From Hyphomonadaceae bacterium UBA1849 (GTDB lineage Bacteria; Pseudomonadota; Alphaproteobacteria; Caulobacterales; Hyphomonadaceae): a stretch of DNA of 64,000 nucleotides. The DNA lies in the NCBI GenBank assembly GCA_002338565.1, contig DDIN01000008.1:1550403-1614402 (forward strand), read 5' to 3'. The translations under genes were made by a program, and so were the position numbers. The notes under the pieces are model-generated. The model saw only the letters and a list, made by a program, of their open reading frames with translations, was not told the origin of the DNA and did not search any database. Below are positions 8,499 to 16,745 of the stretch, in pieces (the stretch's first letter is position 1; every line of letters begins with the position of its first letter).

Positions 8499-8550
8499 AG
8501 GGGCCTCCATTCTGTCTGAACCTACTGAAGACAGAACGGGTGGGGCCCCT
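8499..8550 (-). promoter_or_regulatory. Nested hairpin covering the osmC ribosome binding site
   Basis: Outer arms AGGGGCC (8499-8505) and GGCCCCT (8544-8550) enclose inner arms TTCTGTCT (8510-8517) and AGACAGAA (8529-8536) with an 11-base loop. In minus-strand RNA the outer 3' arm overlaps the GGAGG site (8504-8508) and ends next to the osmC ATG. It may hold back osmC translation, or act as a factor-dependent terminator of the SDR gene; there is no U run. Confidence 0.5.
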
Positions 8551-8568
8551 CACTTGTTCCTGAAAAGC

Positions 8569-9552
8569 TTAAGCGTCTTTGACTTCGTGGAACTGACCCT
8601 GCGGGCGGAAACGCCAGAGGTAAGTCGGAACGATTGTCTCGACGCTCTCAAGCTCGGTCACACCAAGGTCTGCAAGCGTGCCGATATTCTCTTCGCCGCT
8701 GATTCCGACAACATTGTCCGTCTTGAGCATTTCGACCTGATCGCCAGTGATTGGCGGCGCAGGAAACGGCCAGAAGCTGAAGATCGTGCCCGTGACGAGA
8801 CCGATTGGCTTCGCAAGGAAGAATGGAAGCGGCGCAAGAAGGCGCGGACGGTCAATTTCTTTGGTGATGTATTCAAGGATTTCCTTGAATGTGTAGACAG
8901 CCGGGCCGCCAATTTCGAAAGTGCGGCCTTTGGCGGCGTCTGACTGCAGCGCTTTGACAACGGCATCAGCAACATCGCCAACGAAGATTGGCTGGAATTT
9001 GGTTTCGCCGCCACCGATCAGTGGAAGCGCCGGTGTAAAGCGGGCCATGCTGGCGAAACGGTTGAAGAAGTCATCTTCAGGCCCGAAAATAATGCTCGGG
9101 CGTACGATTGCCGCGCTAGGCATGTACTGGCGTACGTCTGCTTCGGCTGCAGCTTTTGTGCGGGCGTATTCAGCTTCGCTTTCGGCATCGGCGCCGATCG
9201 CAGACAGCTGGACGAAGTTTGTGATGCCGGCTTCAGCTGCAAGCTCTGCAACGTTCTTCGCGCCAAGGCCTTGAGTGCCTTCAAAAGTCTGCTGGCCACG
9301 TTCGAACAGAATACCAACAAGGTTGATGACGCCGGACGCGCCTTCAAGAGCGCGCTGGATGCTCGGACGGTTGCGGACATTAGCCTGAACGATCTGGACC
9401 TGGCCGACATCACCTGCGAGGCGCTGATCACCCGCCAGATGCGGCTTGCGAACCGCGACGCGAACCCGATAACCGGCGCGGCACAGATTGCGCACAACAT
9501 AGCGACCGAGAAAACCTGACCCGCCGAATACCGTGATCAATTCACCTGACAT
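8569..9552 (-). CDS. NDUFA9-like NAD(P)-binding SDR protein
   Basis: This 327-residue protein is an atypical short-chain dehydrogenase/reductase with the Rossmann motif FGGSGFLGRYVVRNL at the N-terminus and NLVGILFE further on. It resembles the complex I NDUFA9 subfamily found in mitochondria and alphaproteobacteria, whose members bind NAD(P)H and often lack clear catalytic activity. A usual SDR YxxxK appears as YARTKAAAE. The motif RPSIIFGPEDDFFNRFA is characteristic of this subgroup. It may assist assembly or stability of respiratory complex I or quinone metabolism, which is inference. No nuo genes are in the window. Confidence 0.85.
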   Translation of the reverse strand: MSGELITVFGGSGFLGRYVVRNLCRAGYRVRVAVRKPHLAGDQRLAGDVGQVQIVQANVRNRPSIQRALEGASGVINLVGILFERGQQTFEGTQGLGAKNVAELAAEAGITNFVQLSAIGADAESEAEYARTKAAAEADVRQYMPSAAIVRPSIIFGPEDDFFNRFASMARFTPALPLIGGGETKFQPIFVGDVADAVVKALQSDAAKGRTFEIGGPAVYTFKEILEYITKEIDRPRLLAPLPFFLAKPIGLVTGTIFSFWPFPAPPITGDQVEMLKTDNVVGISGEENIGTLADLGVTELESVETIVPTYLWRFRPQGQFHEVKDA

Positions 9553-9755
9553 GCTGATGCGCTCCGCACTGAAGAGATTTTTGTTGAAGGCTGTAGACCA
9601 AAATTTGTCACGAATGTCTATCCGAAGATCACCTTCTCATCGGATGAAAAGCCCTATTAAGCGCTTCAAACTGTCTCAGTGCCAGATGGCCACATTCTAA
9701 GAAGGGGTAATTGCACGTAGATATTGCAACTCCCCAGACACTCATGGAGTTCAGC

Positions 9756-11114
9756 ATGCGCCCTGAATGGTTCGATTTCGCTCAGAAGCCCGTCCCTCGC
9801 TATACCAGTTATCCGACTGCCGCGCAGTTTGAGGATAATCCGGATGCGGATGCTGTTTCGAGCTGGATTGCCGGTATCGGGCCAGGTGAGCCGATCTCTG
9901 TTTATGTGCATGTACCGTTCTGCGAGCAGCTTTGCTGGTATTGCGGCTGCCATACGACGGTTCCAAACGGCTATACCCGTATCGGGCGCTTCGTTGATGT
10001 TCTTCTGAAAGAGATTGAACTCTGGAAGGCGAAGCTACCGCAACATGGCGGCGGTGTGCATCTTCATTTTGGCGGCGGCACGCCAAACGCGCTGAACCCG
10101 AAAGACATGCTGCGCGTGCTCGATGCGCTGCGCGATGCCTTCTGCATTGATGATGAAGCTGAAATATCCATCGAGCTGGATCCACGAACGCTGAACCCTG
10201 AAATGATCCAGTCGCTGGCCGCAGGCGGTGTCACGCGTGCCAGCCTTGGCGTGCAGGATTTTAACCGCACGGTTCAGGAAGCGATCAATCGAATTCAGCC
10301 TTTCCTTCTTGTGAAGGGAGCCGTCGAAGCGCTGCGTGCGGCTGACATTACAGCTATCAATTTTGACCTTCTCTACGGCCTGCCGCACCAGACAGCTGAG
10401 AGTGTTGCGCATTCTGCAGAAATGGCTGCCAGCCTGAAGCCGGACCGCATCTCTGCGTTCGGCTATGCCCATGTGCCATGGTTTGCAAAACACCAGCGCG
10501 CCATTGACGAAAAGACACTTCCTGACACGAAAGCCCGTTTTGACCAGTTCGAAGCCCTGTCTGAAACGCTGGTGGATTTCGGCTATGTGCAGATCGGCCT
10601 CGACCACTTTGCGCGTGAAGAAGATGCACTCGCCAGTGCACTGAAAACAGGTGCGCTGCACCGAAACTTTCAAGGCTACACGACGGATACCTGCCGTACG
10701 CTGATCGCGCTCGGCCCGTCAGGTATTTCAGAATTTCCGGGCGGCTTTGTTCAAAATGCCAAAGACATTCGCGACTATTCCGAGAGCGTGATGGCGGGTG
10801 ACATTCCGCATCGCCGCGGCGTGAGGCGTACCGATGGAGACCGCCTGCGCAGCGCTGTGATCGAGCGTCTGATGTGCGACATGCAAGTCGACGTGGCCAA
10901 GGTCTGTCAGCGATTTGATGTGCCAGTCTCTCACTTTGCGGATGCGTTTGAACTTTTGCGCGGGCTGGAGCGTCTGGGCATTTGTGATGTCACAGGCAGC
11001 GTTGTTCAAGTGCCGGTAGAGGCGCGCGTGTTGTTACGTAGTGTGGCTCAGTGTTTTGACGCCTATTCTTCGCCCAATGCTGTGCCTGCCAACCGCCACG
11101 CAAAAGCAGTTTAG
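9756..11114 (+). CDS. hemN: Oxygen-independent coproporphyrinogen III dehydrogenase
   Basis: This radical-SAM enzyme converts coproporphyrinogen III to protoporphyrinogen IX without oxygen, in heme synthesis. The N-terminus PVPRYTSYPTAAQF and the cluster motif CEQLCWYCGC (C56, C60, C63, with the HemN-specific extra C65) are diagnostic, and GGGTP follows. I prefer the ATG at 9756, which has GGAG six bases upstream and gives the usual N-terminal length. An in-frame TTG at 9711 preceded by AAGGGG and an ATG at 9744 are alternatives. No FNR box was seen directly upstream, which is notable since hemN genes are often FNR-controlled. Confidence 0.95.
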   Translation: MRPEWFDFAQKPVPRYTSYPTAAQFEDNPDADAVSSWIAGIGPGEPISVYVHVPFCEQLCWYCGCHTTVPNGYTRIGRFVDVLLKEIELWKAKLPQHGGGVHLHFGGGTPNALNPKDMLRVLDALRDAFCIDDEAEISIELDPRTLNPEMIQSLAAGGVTRASLGVQDFNRTVQEAINRIQPFLLVKGAVEALRAADITAINFDLLYGLPHQTAESVAHSAEMAASLKPDRISAFGYAHVPWFAKHQRAIDEKTLPDTKARFDQFEALSETLVDFGYVQIGLDHFAREEDALASALKTGALHRNFQGYTTDTCRTLIALGPSGISEFPGGFVQNAKDIRDYSESVMAGDIPHRRGVRRTDGDRLRSAVIERLMCDMQVDVAKVCQRFDVPVSHFADAFELLRGLERLGICDVTGSVVQVPVEARVLLRSVAQCFDAYSSPNAVPANRHAKAV

Positions 11115-11175
11115 CGACTAGCTCACAGCTCTGTTCAGCTAAGGCGCTGACAAATCTCTCGAATTACAGTGTGAT

Positions 11176-11197
11176 CAACTCCGTGAATCAGGAGTTG
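11176..11197 (+). promoter_or_regulatory. Hairpin that covers a ribosome binding site
   Basis: CAACTCC (11176-11182), an eight-base loop, and GGAGTTG (11191-11197) form a perfect seven-base-pair stem. The right arm contains the GGAG Shine-Dalgarno site of the TTG-started gene at 11202. The fold would block ribosome access. Confidence 0.5.
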
Positions 11198-11201
11198 GCT
11201 T

Positions 11202-13148
11202 TTGGAAAGCGAGTTAGAGCAGCGTCTCGGGCATGCAATCAGGTCGCGTGATCTTGCTGAGATTTCAGCTGTCAGGGCGCGACTGGAAGACCTGGCGCCA
11301 GACAGCCTTCATACGTTCCGTGCCCTGGCCTGGGAGGCGCAGCTTCAGGGCAGGTGGGAGGGCGCGATGAATGCCTGGCTCGCTGCACATACTCGAAAAC
11401 CTGCTAATCCGGCTCCTTTGCTCGGCTTGCTAAGAGCAGCAATGAAAGCTGGCGCGCCGGAGCGGTTTTTTGACGTTTATCATGCCCTTTCCGTTTCACT
11501 ACGTTTCACCCTATTGCGTGAGCTAACGACCAACCGGATTATTTTTATCGAGAACGAGGTCGTGCGCGACTTTTTTAATTATGCGAATGAGGCACCGCGT
11601 GATTGTCCGCTTCTGGCGCTTTGGGTAGCGGACCATTTTGGTATTGCGGCCGCAGAAGAAAACTCAGGCGCATACGATGTGTATCTGAGCCGTCTCGGTG
11701 AGGCACTGGCACCGGATATGCTGGTAGCTCTAGCGCAGATAATGATCCGGTTTCGGGAATGGCATGCAGCCGAAAGGCTAATGCGTAAATGGCTGGAGTC
11801 GGATGCTGCGCAGCAGGATGACAGAAATCTGGCTGCCGAGTTTGCAGTAGGCATGTCAGGGCTCGTCCCGGAATATCTGGCGACGCGAGCAACGCTTTCA
11901 TCTGAACTGGGAGACGTCAGCGACAAACGCGTCAGGATTATTGATACGGGTGCAATCCATTATCAAAATTCCCACCATCATAACTCTTTGCAGCATATGC
12001 TCGCATATCTGAAGGAGACAGGGTTTGCGCTCGATGAGGTTGGTGTTCTGACTTCTTTGGAAAGTCGGCCGGTTGAAGGGTTTGGCGTTGCGCAAAGCAA
12101 TGCGCTGACATTTCGGACGTATGTCGGCGTGCCGCACGGAGATAGCCTTGGTCGCTTTCCGAACCGAAAGAATAAATGGCTAAGGCAGGATCTCGACCGG
12201 CTTGATGTTGAGAATGTCGATCTGATTGTATTTAAGACTGTTACACCTAACATGCTGAAGGCTGTCTATAACTGGCTGGCTGAACAGGATGGGAAGCGGT
12301 CGTTCAGTGTTATCATCGATTTTCTGCCTGTAGCATACGCACCGCGCGAGCTTAATCGGGAAGCTAATGCGCGCATGGCCGAGCTGGTGCTTCAGCCCTT
12401 CGATAAACTTGCCGAACTAAGAACGATCAGCGTGCTTATGCATTCTGAGTTCAGTGCAGTGTCCGAACAACTCAGCGAACGTGATCCGCGCGGGCAGGTG
12501 TTCAAAAAAGCAGTATATCCTGTGGCATCGACGGCGCGCGCTCACAGGCGCCCGCGGGGCGTTGAGGACGGGCCACGCAAAATTCGGGTAGGCGTGATGG
12601 GCGCGACTCGCGAAGATAAGGGTTATGGCGTGCTGCCCGGCCTCATATCGCTGGCGGATTATAGCAATTTTCCGGTCGAATGGCGGTTGCAGTTTGATAA
12701 GGTTCAGGCGCGCGGTTTTCGTGAAAAGCCCTTCATGCAGGCTGACATAGACAGGCTGGAGCAGGATCCAAACGTCACGATACGCTCCGGCTTTGCGACG
12801 CAGGATGAATACTATCGCGCTTTTGCCGGATTAGACGTTGTGTTGCTGCCATATAGTGACCGGTATCAGTCTTCGTCATCCGGTATTATCATTGAGGCCA
12901 TCGAGCTGAATGTTCTGCCTGTGGTGCCACGCGGCAGCACGATGGAGCAGATCGCGAAAGTCGCCAACGCGCCTCATATCGTGATTGATGAGGTCTCCGC
13001 AGAAGCGATCTTCGCTGCGCTCAAGCAGTACTTCATCGATGCAGAAGACCTGCTTGCGATGTGGGAAACGTCTGATCTGTCAGCATATTATGTCGAGACG
13101 CCGATGACAGACTTTCTTCAACGAGAAGGGCTTGTCTCGACCGACTAG
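11202..13148 (+). CDS. Large glycosyltransferase with helical N-terminal region
   Basis: This 648-residue protein combines an N-terminal alpha-helical repeat-like region (about residues 1-210, with Ala/Leu/Trp spacing like TPR or HAT repeats) and a C-terminal GT-B glycosyltransferase part. The latter shows KIRVGVMGATREDKGYG near residue 465 and SSSSGIIIEAIELNVLPVV near residue 570, which is the Glu-x7-Glu region of group 1/GT4 enzymes that binds the sugar nucleotide. The start is TTG, preceded by AGGAG inside a hairpin. No signal peptide is seen, so it is probably cytosolic. Its end overlaps the end of the convergent sulfotransferase gene by four bases. The acceptor is unknown; a role in a cell-surface glycan is inference. 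Confidence 0.75.
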   Translation: MESELEQRLGHAIRSRDLAEISAVRARLEDLAPDSLHTFRALAWEAQLQGRWEGAMNAWLAAHTRKPANPAPLLGLLRAAMKAGAPERFFDVYHALSVSLRFTLLRELTTNRIIFIENEVVRDFFNYANEAPRDCPLLALWVADHFGIAAAEENSGAYDVYLSRLGEALAPDMLVALAQIMIRFREWHAAERLMRKWLESDAAQQDDRNLAAEFAVGMSGLVPEYLATRATLSSELGDVSDKRVRIIDTGAIHYQNSHHHNSLQHMLAYLKETGFALDEVGVLTSLESRPVEGFGVAQSNALTFRTYVGVPHGDSLGRFPNRKNKWLRQDLDRLDVENVDLIVFKTVTPNMLKAVYNWLAEQDGKRSFSVIIDFLPVAYAPRELNREANARMAELVLQPFDKLAELRTISVLMHSEFSAVSEQLSERDPRGQVFKKAVYPVASTARAHRRPRGVEDGPRKIRVGVMGATREDKGYGVLPGLISLADYSNFPVEWRLQFDKVQARGFREKPFMQADIDRLEQDPNVTIRSGFATQDEYYRAFAGLDVVLLPYSDRYQSSSSGIIIEAIELNVLPVVPRGSTMEQIAKVANAPHIVIDEVSAEAIFAALKQYFIDAEDLLAMWETSDLSAYYVETPMTDFLQREGLVSTD

Positions 13149-13942
13149 GCGTTCAGAAGTCGCTGGACGCGAGGTGGAATATCCCGGTCAGGGATCAGTT
13201 TCAGGCCCGTCCTCTGGCATAATTCAGCGTAAACCGGAGAGTTCGCGAAGGCGAGAATGTCGCCATCTGACAATGCGCCCCACCGTGTTGGGCGCGGCGC
13301 CATTTCCTTGCCGAAGCGTCCGCTCTGGCCGGTATAATGTTGGCGGTCATCCATCGGGCCGCCGAAATCACCTTCAGCTTCAGACATGCCCGCGTAATCA
13401 AATACAGCGCGTTTGAACTTACCGGGCCGCACGCAGGCGTCATGGTAATTCAGGTTCAGATCGCCTCTGAATTCGTCGAGGGCTTTTACCTGAAGGTCGA
13501 GGAATTCATCGACACTCGCACCTTCGAGCCAGTTTTTCAGCTTCATGCTCGTCCAGACTTCCAGCGGGTCGCGGAAGGTGTAGATGCGCTTAATGTTGAA
13601 ATGAGGCAGCAGAACTTCAGTTAGCCGGCTCTCTGATCTGCGGTTGACGATAATGTCCCGATGATAATGGTCGCGCACAAACAGAACGCGGTTCTCGCGC
13701 TTACAGATGTTTTGAATGGCGCGGATTTCTTCGACGAAAACACTGTCGAACGCCGCCTGATCTTCGGGCGTGTCGAGGCCATAGGATTTGCGAAACTGGA
13801 AGATCGGGTTGAACACCTGTGGCAGGTGCCGGTCCGGATGGATTTCACTCAGAACGACTGCGCGATCAATACCGCCGATAATGCGTGACAGCACCGTGCC
13901 GCCGGAACACGCAAAATGGTGAAGAGTGTAGATCGTGTCCAA
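13145..13942 (-). CDS. Sulfotransferase-like protein
   Basis: This 265-residue protein has two signatures of PAPS-dependent sulfotransferases. The N-terminal HHFACSGGTVLSR corresponds to the phosphosulfate-binding loop, and RIYTFRDPLEVWTSMK to the 3'-phosphate-binding strand and helix. It would transfer sulfate to an unknown acceptor, perhaps a surface glycan made with the adjacent convergent glycosyltransferase, which is inference. The only upstream start is a TTG at 13942 (MDTIYTLHH) with a G-rich stretch before it. The four-base overlap with the convergent neighbour leaves no room for a terminator. Confidence 0.75.
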   Translation of the reverse strand: MDTIYTLHHFACSGGTVLSRIIGGIDRAVVLSEIHPDRHLPQVFNPIFQFRKSYGLDTPEDQAAFDSVFVEEIRAIQNICKRENRVLFVRDHYHRDIIVNRRSESRLTEVLLPHFNIKRIYTFRDPLEVWTSMKLKNWLEGASVDEFLDLQVKALDEFRGDLNLNYHDACVRPGKFKRAVFDYAGMSEAEGDFGGPMDDRQHYTGQSGRFGKEMAPRPTRWGALSDGDILAFANSPVYAELCQRTGLKLIPDRDIPPRVQRLLNA

Positions 13943-14007
13943 GAGAGCCCCCGAAATGATTTGGATCGGGAGGAAACTTCATCCGGTGGCGCTCTCAAGT
14001 CAACGCA

Positions 14008-14031
14008 GGAAGCGGCGATTTCGCCGCTTCC
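14008..14031. repeat. Strong hairpin after the peroxiredoxin gene
   Basis: GGAAGCGGCG, four bases, CGCCGCTTCC makes a ten-base-pair GC-rich stem 12 bases after the stop of the minus-strand gene at 14043. It lacks a U run in that direction, so it may be a transcript-end or stabilising hairpin rather than a classical terminator. Confidence 0.5.
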
Positions 14032-14042
14032 CTGTTTCTGCG

Positions 14043-14645
14043 TCAGCTCGCCAGTTCGCCGGCGGTTTCCAGAACCACGTCTACTGGCGGACGGTTCTGG
14101 TAACCTTCCTCACGGAGCATGGCGAGTACTTCGCCTTCCGGAGAGAGGAAGATGATGGCTGGATGCGGGATACCGTCATAGCGGCTACCTGCAGGCACTT
14201 CGGTGTTGCGAAGGTGGAACGCGTTGATCATTGCTGAATCGGTATCGGAGAGCAGTGTGTACGGGATTTCGTTGTCGCCCGCATAATCACCGAGGGTCTC
14301 CGGATCATCGTAAGTGATGAGGTTCAGCTCCCAGCCGAGCTCGGCGAGCGGCGCTGCTGCGTCTTTCAGATCGATCGCCTGGCGTTGGCAGAACGGACAC
14401 CAGTCCAGCGAGCGGGAGAAGACGATAACCGCACCCGCTTCACCTGACAGGTTTGCCAGCGTTTGCGCTTCGCCCGCCGTGGAAAGTGCGGTGAAGTCAG
14501 CGAATGTGTCACCAACAGATGGGCCGACATGCATCATCATCTGGTCTTCGTCGGCCATCGGGGCTTCGTCAGCCATGGCCTGTTGTGCGAGGGCTGCTGG
14601 GGCGGAAGCCGCGATCAGAGACGCGGCGAGGAATGTGCGGATCAT
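14043..14645 (-). CDS. Exported peroxiredoxin-like redoxin
   Basis: This 200-residue protein has a signal peptide (MIRTFLAASLIAASAPAALA, cleavage before QQ) and then a Met/Asp/Glu-rich linker. A thioredoxin-fold domain of the AhpC/TSA-redoxin type follows, with SLDWCPFCQRQ giving C83 and C86. The CxxC at the peroxidatic position points to a thiol-disulfide oxidoreductase or peroxidase in the periplasm. I chose the ATG at 14645, which begins the signal peptide and follows CCGGAG; a longer frame to 14690 spoils the signal. The exact substrate is unknown. Confidence 0.85.
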   Translation of the reverse strand: MIRTFLAASLIAASAPAALAQQAMADEAPMADEDQMMMHVGPSVGDTFADFTALSTAGEAQTLANLSGEAGAVIVFSRSLDWCPFCQRQAIDLKDAAAPLAELGWELNLITYDDPETLGDYAGDNEIPYTLLSDTDSAMINAFHLRNTEVPAGSRYDGIPHPAIIFLSPEGEVLAMLREEGYQNRPPVDVVLETAGELAS

Positions 14646-14806
14646 TTGAAAACTCCGGTGTGTTTGGAGCCCTGACCCTAGGTGATGCAAGCCTGAAGAG
14701 CGAATAAACTCACGCTGACGGGCAATGACAGAGGTGTGAGGGCCGAGTGATGTGTTGCGCTCTGGACAGGCAAAACATGTTGGCGACCGGGCGGCGCGAC
14801 GCTGTA

Positions 14807-14821
14807 AACAGAAATTCTGTT
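14807..14821. promoter_or_regulatory. Dyad upstream of the PAD-like gene
   Basis: AACAGAA-A-TTCTGTT is a perfect seven-base-pair inverted repeat with one central base, about 75 bp before the start of the PAD-like lipoprotein gene. It is the only obvious symmetric element in the 249-bp divergent region 14646-14894. Operator function is inference. Confidence 0.35.
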
Positions 14822-14894
14822 CTCAGTGACTTGCAGGAAGAAGAATGGCATCACTTAGTGCTTTCAAAATACACCATTCTGCTTCGGGGCATTC

Positions 14895-16721
14895 ATGACT
14901 TCTATCCGCTCGGCGTCGCCGCTTTTGGGCGCGCTCACCATTCTTCTTGCGGCCTGTTCGTCAGAGGAGCCTTTGACGGCTGCACCTGTTGAGCCCGTTG
15001 CCACCATTCTTGCTGATACAAACCGGGATGGTCGCGTAAACGATCTCGATGCCGACGATAAGACGGACTGGTCTGCCGAACGCGGCGCAATCATTCTGGC
15101 CAATATCGGTGACACGGCAGGCCGGTGCGTAGGACCGGATGACGACAGCCTGAGCGATGACGAGCTGGAAGCCTGCCATGATGCATCGGATGATTTGCCT
15201 CATGCGCCGGACTATTTTGCGCCCGTGCGAACGCTGCCGGTCAACGGATTGAGCGACGATGCCTTCGGAACCGTCGTGGCGGTTGGCATCGGCTATGAGA
15301 ATATCCGTATCTTCATTCTCCGCGAAGAGAGCTGGGAGTATTTCACGCGCGACATGCAGCTCTCTGCTGAAGAGCTGAGTACGGGCCTGACATTCGGTGT
15401 CGATTCCCGTGACATTATCCGCAGCGCAGACATCTGGAATGGCGTGACTACGCTCGAGTTCACTGTGACAGACGGCGCTGACGTTTTGACAGACCGTGTC
15501 ACCATGCGTGTCGCGCCGGTGGTTATTCATAACCATCTGGAGCGGGCGAACGAAGTCTATGTGCCGCAAAGCGACCTCCCCGTGCATCGTGAGTTCGTTG
15601 ATGATCTCGCCGGCGCGCTGACAGACGCGGGCTTCACCGCGCCGCTCGCCCGTTTTGACACCATCGACAATTGGGCGCAGGACTTTGTCGAGTTCGGCTA
15701 TATGAGCATGCCCGCCCCTGACGGTGAGGCGAAGATTATCCGCGTCGCGATCCGCTCGCCGCAGCCAACGCGTTCTGCCGGTCGCTCGCTCTTTGCGCTG
15801 AAAGGGCCGGGCTTTGGCGTGGTTCAGACAGGCGGCGACAATTACCATCAGGCCGACTCCTTCGGTAATCTGGAGACGATCCCGCCATACGAGCTGGACG
15901 GAGCGTCTTATCCGGCAGGCCGTGTGATTTATGGCGATGCAGGCGATGGTTATGCGCCGCATTCCGATTTTACGAACTTCTTTGACGCGCAATGGGTGCA
16001 GGAGCCTGTCGTGCTGGACACCTCCTGGCTGATCATCGCGCATGTGGACGAATTCGTTCAGTTCCTGCCTGCTGATAATGCCTATGGCTGGACGATTGCG
16101 ATCAAAGACGTTCCAGCGGCGTTTGAGGTGCTGCGCGAGGCGCAGGCGGCAGGGCATGGAGAGGCTCAGGTTTTCTCGCATCCTGAAGCGCCGCAAATGA
16201 CAATTGATGAGCTGCTCGCGGACGAAGCCTTTCTTGAGGATAACGAACTTGCACGCCGCCGTGTGGAGTTGAACCTGCAAATCCTGCTCGCAGAGACGGG
16301 GCTGCCGGAAAGTGAGGTCGTACGCATTCCAGGCTTGTTCGAGTATTCAGGATTTTCAGATGTCGCGCCGCATCCGGGCGTGCGTGACGAACAGCCTCTT
16401 CGTCCATCCGATAATAGTATGGCGGACGCTGAAGTGACGCCGCGCGAATACATCACCTATTCTCAGGGACATATGATCGCCTTCTATCCTGCGGCCGTGA
16501 ACGGGCTATTGCTGGACCGCGAGAACTATATTCCGCCCAAGCAATGGGGGGCGGTGATTGATGGCGTCGACATTATGGAGGCTGCCGTCACCGAGGCCTA
16601 TGCTGAAGCAGGTATAACCGTGTGGTCGATCGATGACTGGCTGTCCCACCATTGGTGGGGTGGGGAGGTGCATTGCGGCACCAATGTCACGCGCGACACA
16701 ACAGGCCTCTGGTGGGACTAG
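14895..16721 (+). CDS. Protein-arginine deiminase (PAD)-like lipoprotein
   Basis: This 608-residue protein matches the middle and catalytic domains of vertebrate protein-arginine deiminases, calcium-dependent enzymes that turn arginine residues into citrulline. A lipobox (LLAACSS, C21) predicts export and lipid anchoring. Residues 36-75 carry DTNRDGRVNDLDADD followed by DW and GAIILAN, the calcium-binding start of the PAD middle domain; DRVTMRVAP (200-208) is its end. The catalytic residues appear as NWAQDFVEFGY (D263), AHVDEFVQFLP (H383, D385) and GEVHCGTNV (C594), with DSFGNLETIPP and GHGEAQVF between. The N-terminal cupredoxin-like domain of vertebrate PADs is missing. The sequence ends GLWWD, like the WW near the vertebrate C-terminus. 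The target protein is unknown. Confidence 0.88.
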   Translation: MTSIRSASPLLGALTILLAACSSEEPLTAAPVEPVATILADTNRDGRVNDLDADDKTDWSAERGAIILANIGDTAGRCVGPDDDSLSDDELEACHDASDDLPHAPDYFAPVRTLPVNGLSDDAFGTVVAVGIGYENIRIFILREESWEYFTRDMQLSAEELSTGLTFGVDSRDIIRSADIWNGVTTLEFTVTDGADVLTDRVTMRVAPVVIHNHLERANEVYVPQSDLPVHREFVDDLAGALTDAGFTAPLARFDTIDNWAQDFVEFGYMSMPAPDGEAKIIRVAIRSPQPTRSAGRSLFALKGPGFGVVQTGGDNYHQADSFGNLETIPPYELDGASYPAGRVIYGDAGDGYAPHSDFTNFFDAQWVQEPVVLDTSWLIIAHVDEFVQFLPADNAYGWTIAIKDVPAAFEVLREAQAAGHGEAQVFSHPEAPQMTIDELLADEAFLEDNELARRRVELNLQILLAETGLPESEVVRIPGLFEYSGFSDVAPHPGVRDEQPLRPSDNSMADAEVTPREYITYSQGHMIAFYPAAVNGLLLDRENYIPPKQWGAVIDGVDIMEAAVTEAYAEAGITVWSIDDWLSHHWWGGEVHCGTNVTRDTTGLWWD

Positions 16722-16745
16722 CCCACCAGAAGGCCGCTGGTTTTC

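Noticed and set aside
9605..9656. ATCCGA ... TCGGAT inverted repeat before hemN
   Set aside because: Only six bases per arm with a long spacer; expected by chance.
14961..16280. Minus-strand frame of 439 codons opposite the PAD-like gene
   Set aside because: The plus frame has full PAD motifs and a lipobox. The opposite frame has Arg/His/Cys-rich composition typical of a shadow and no motif.
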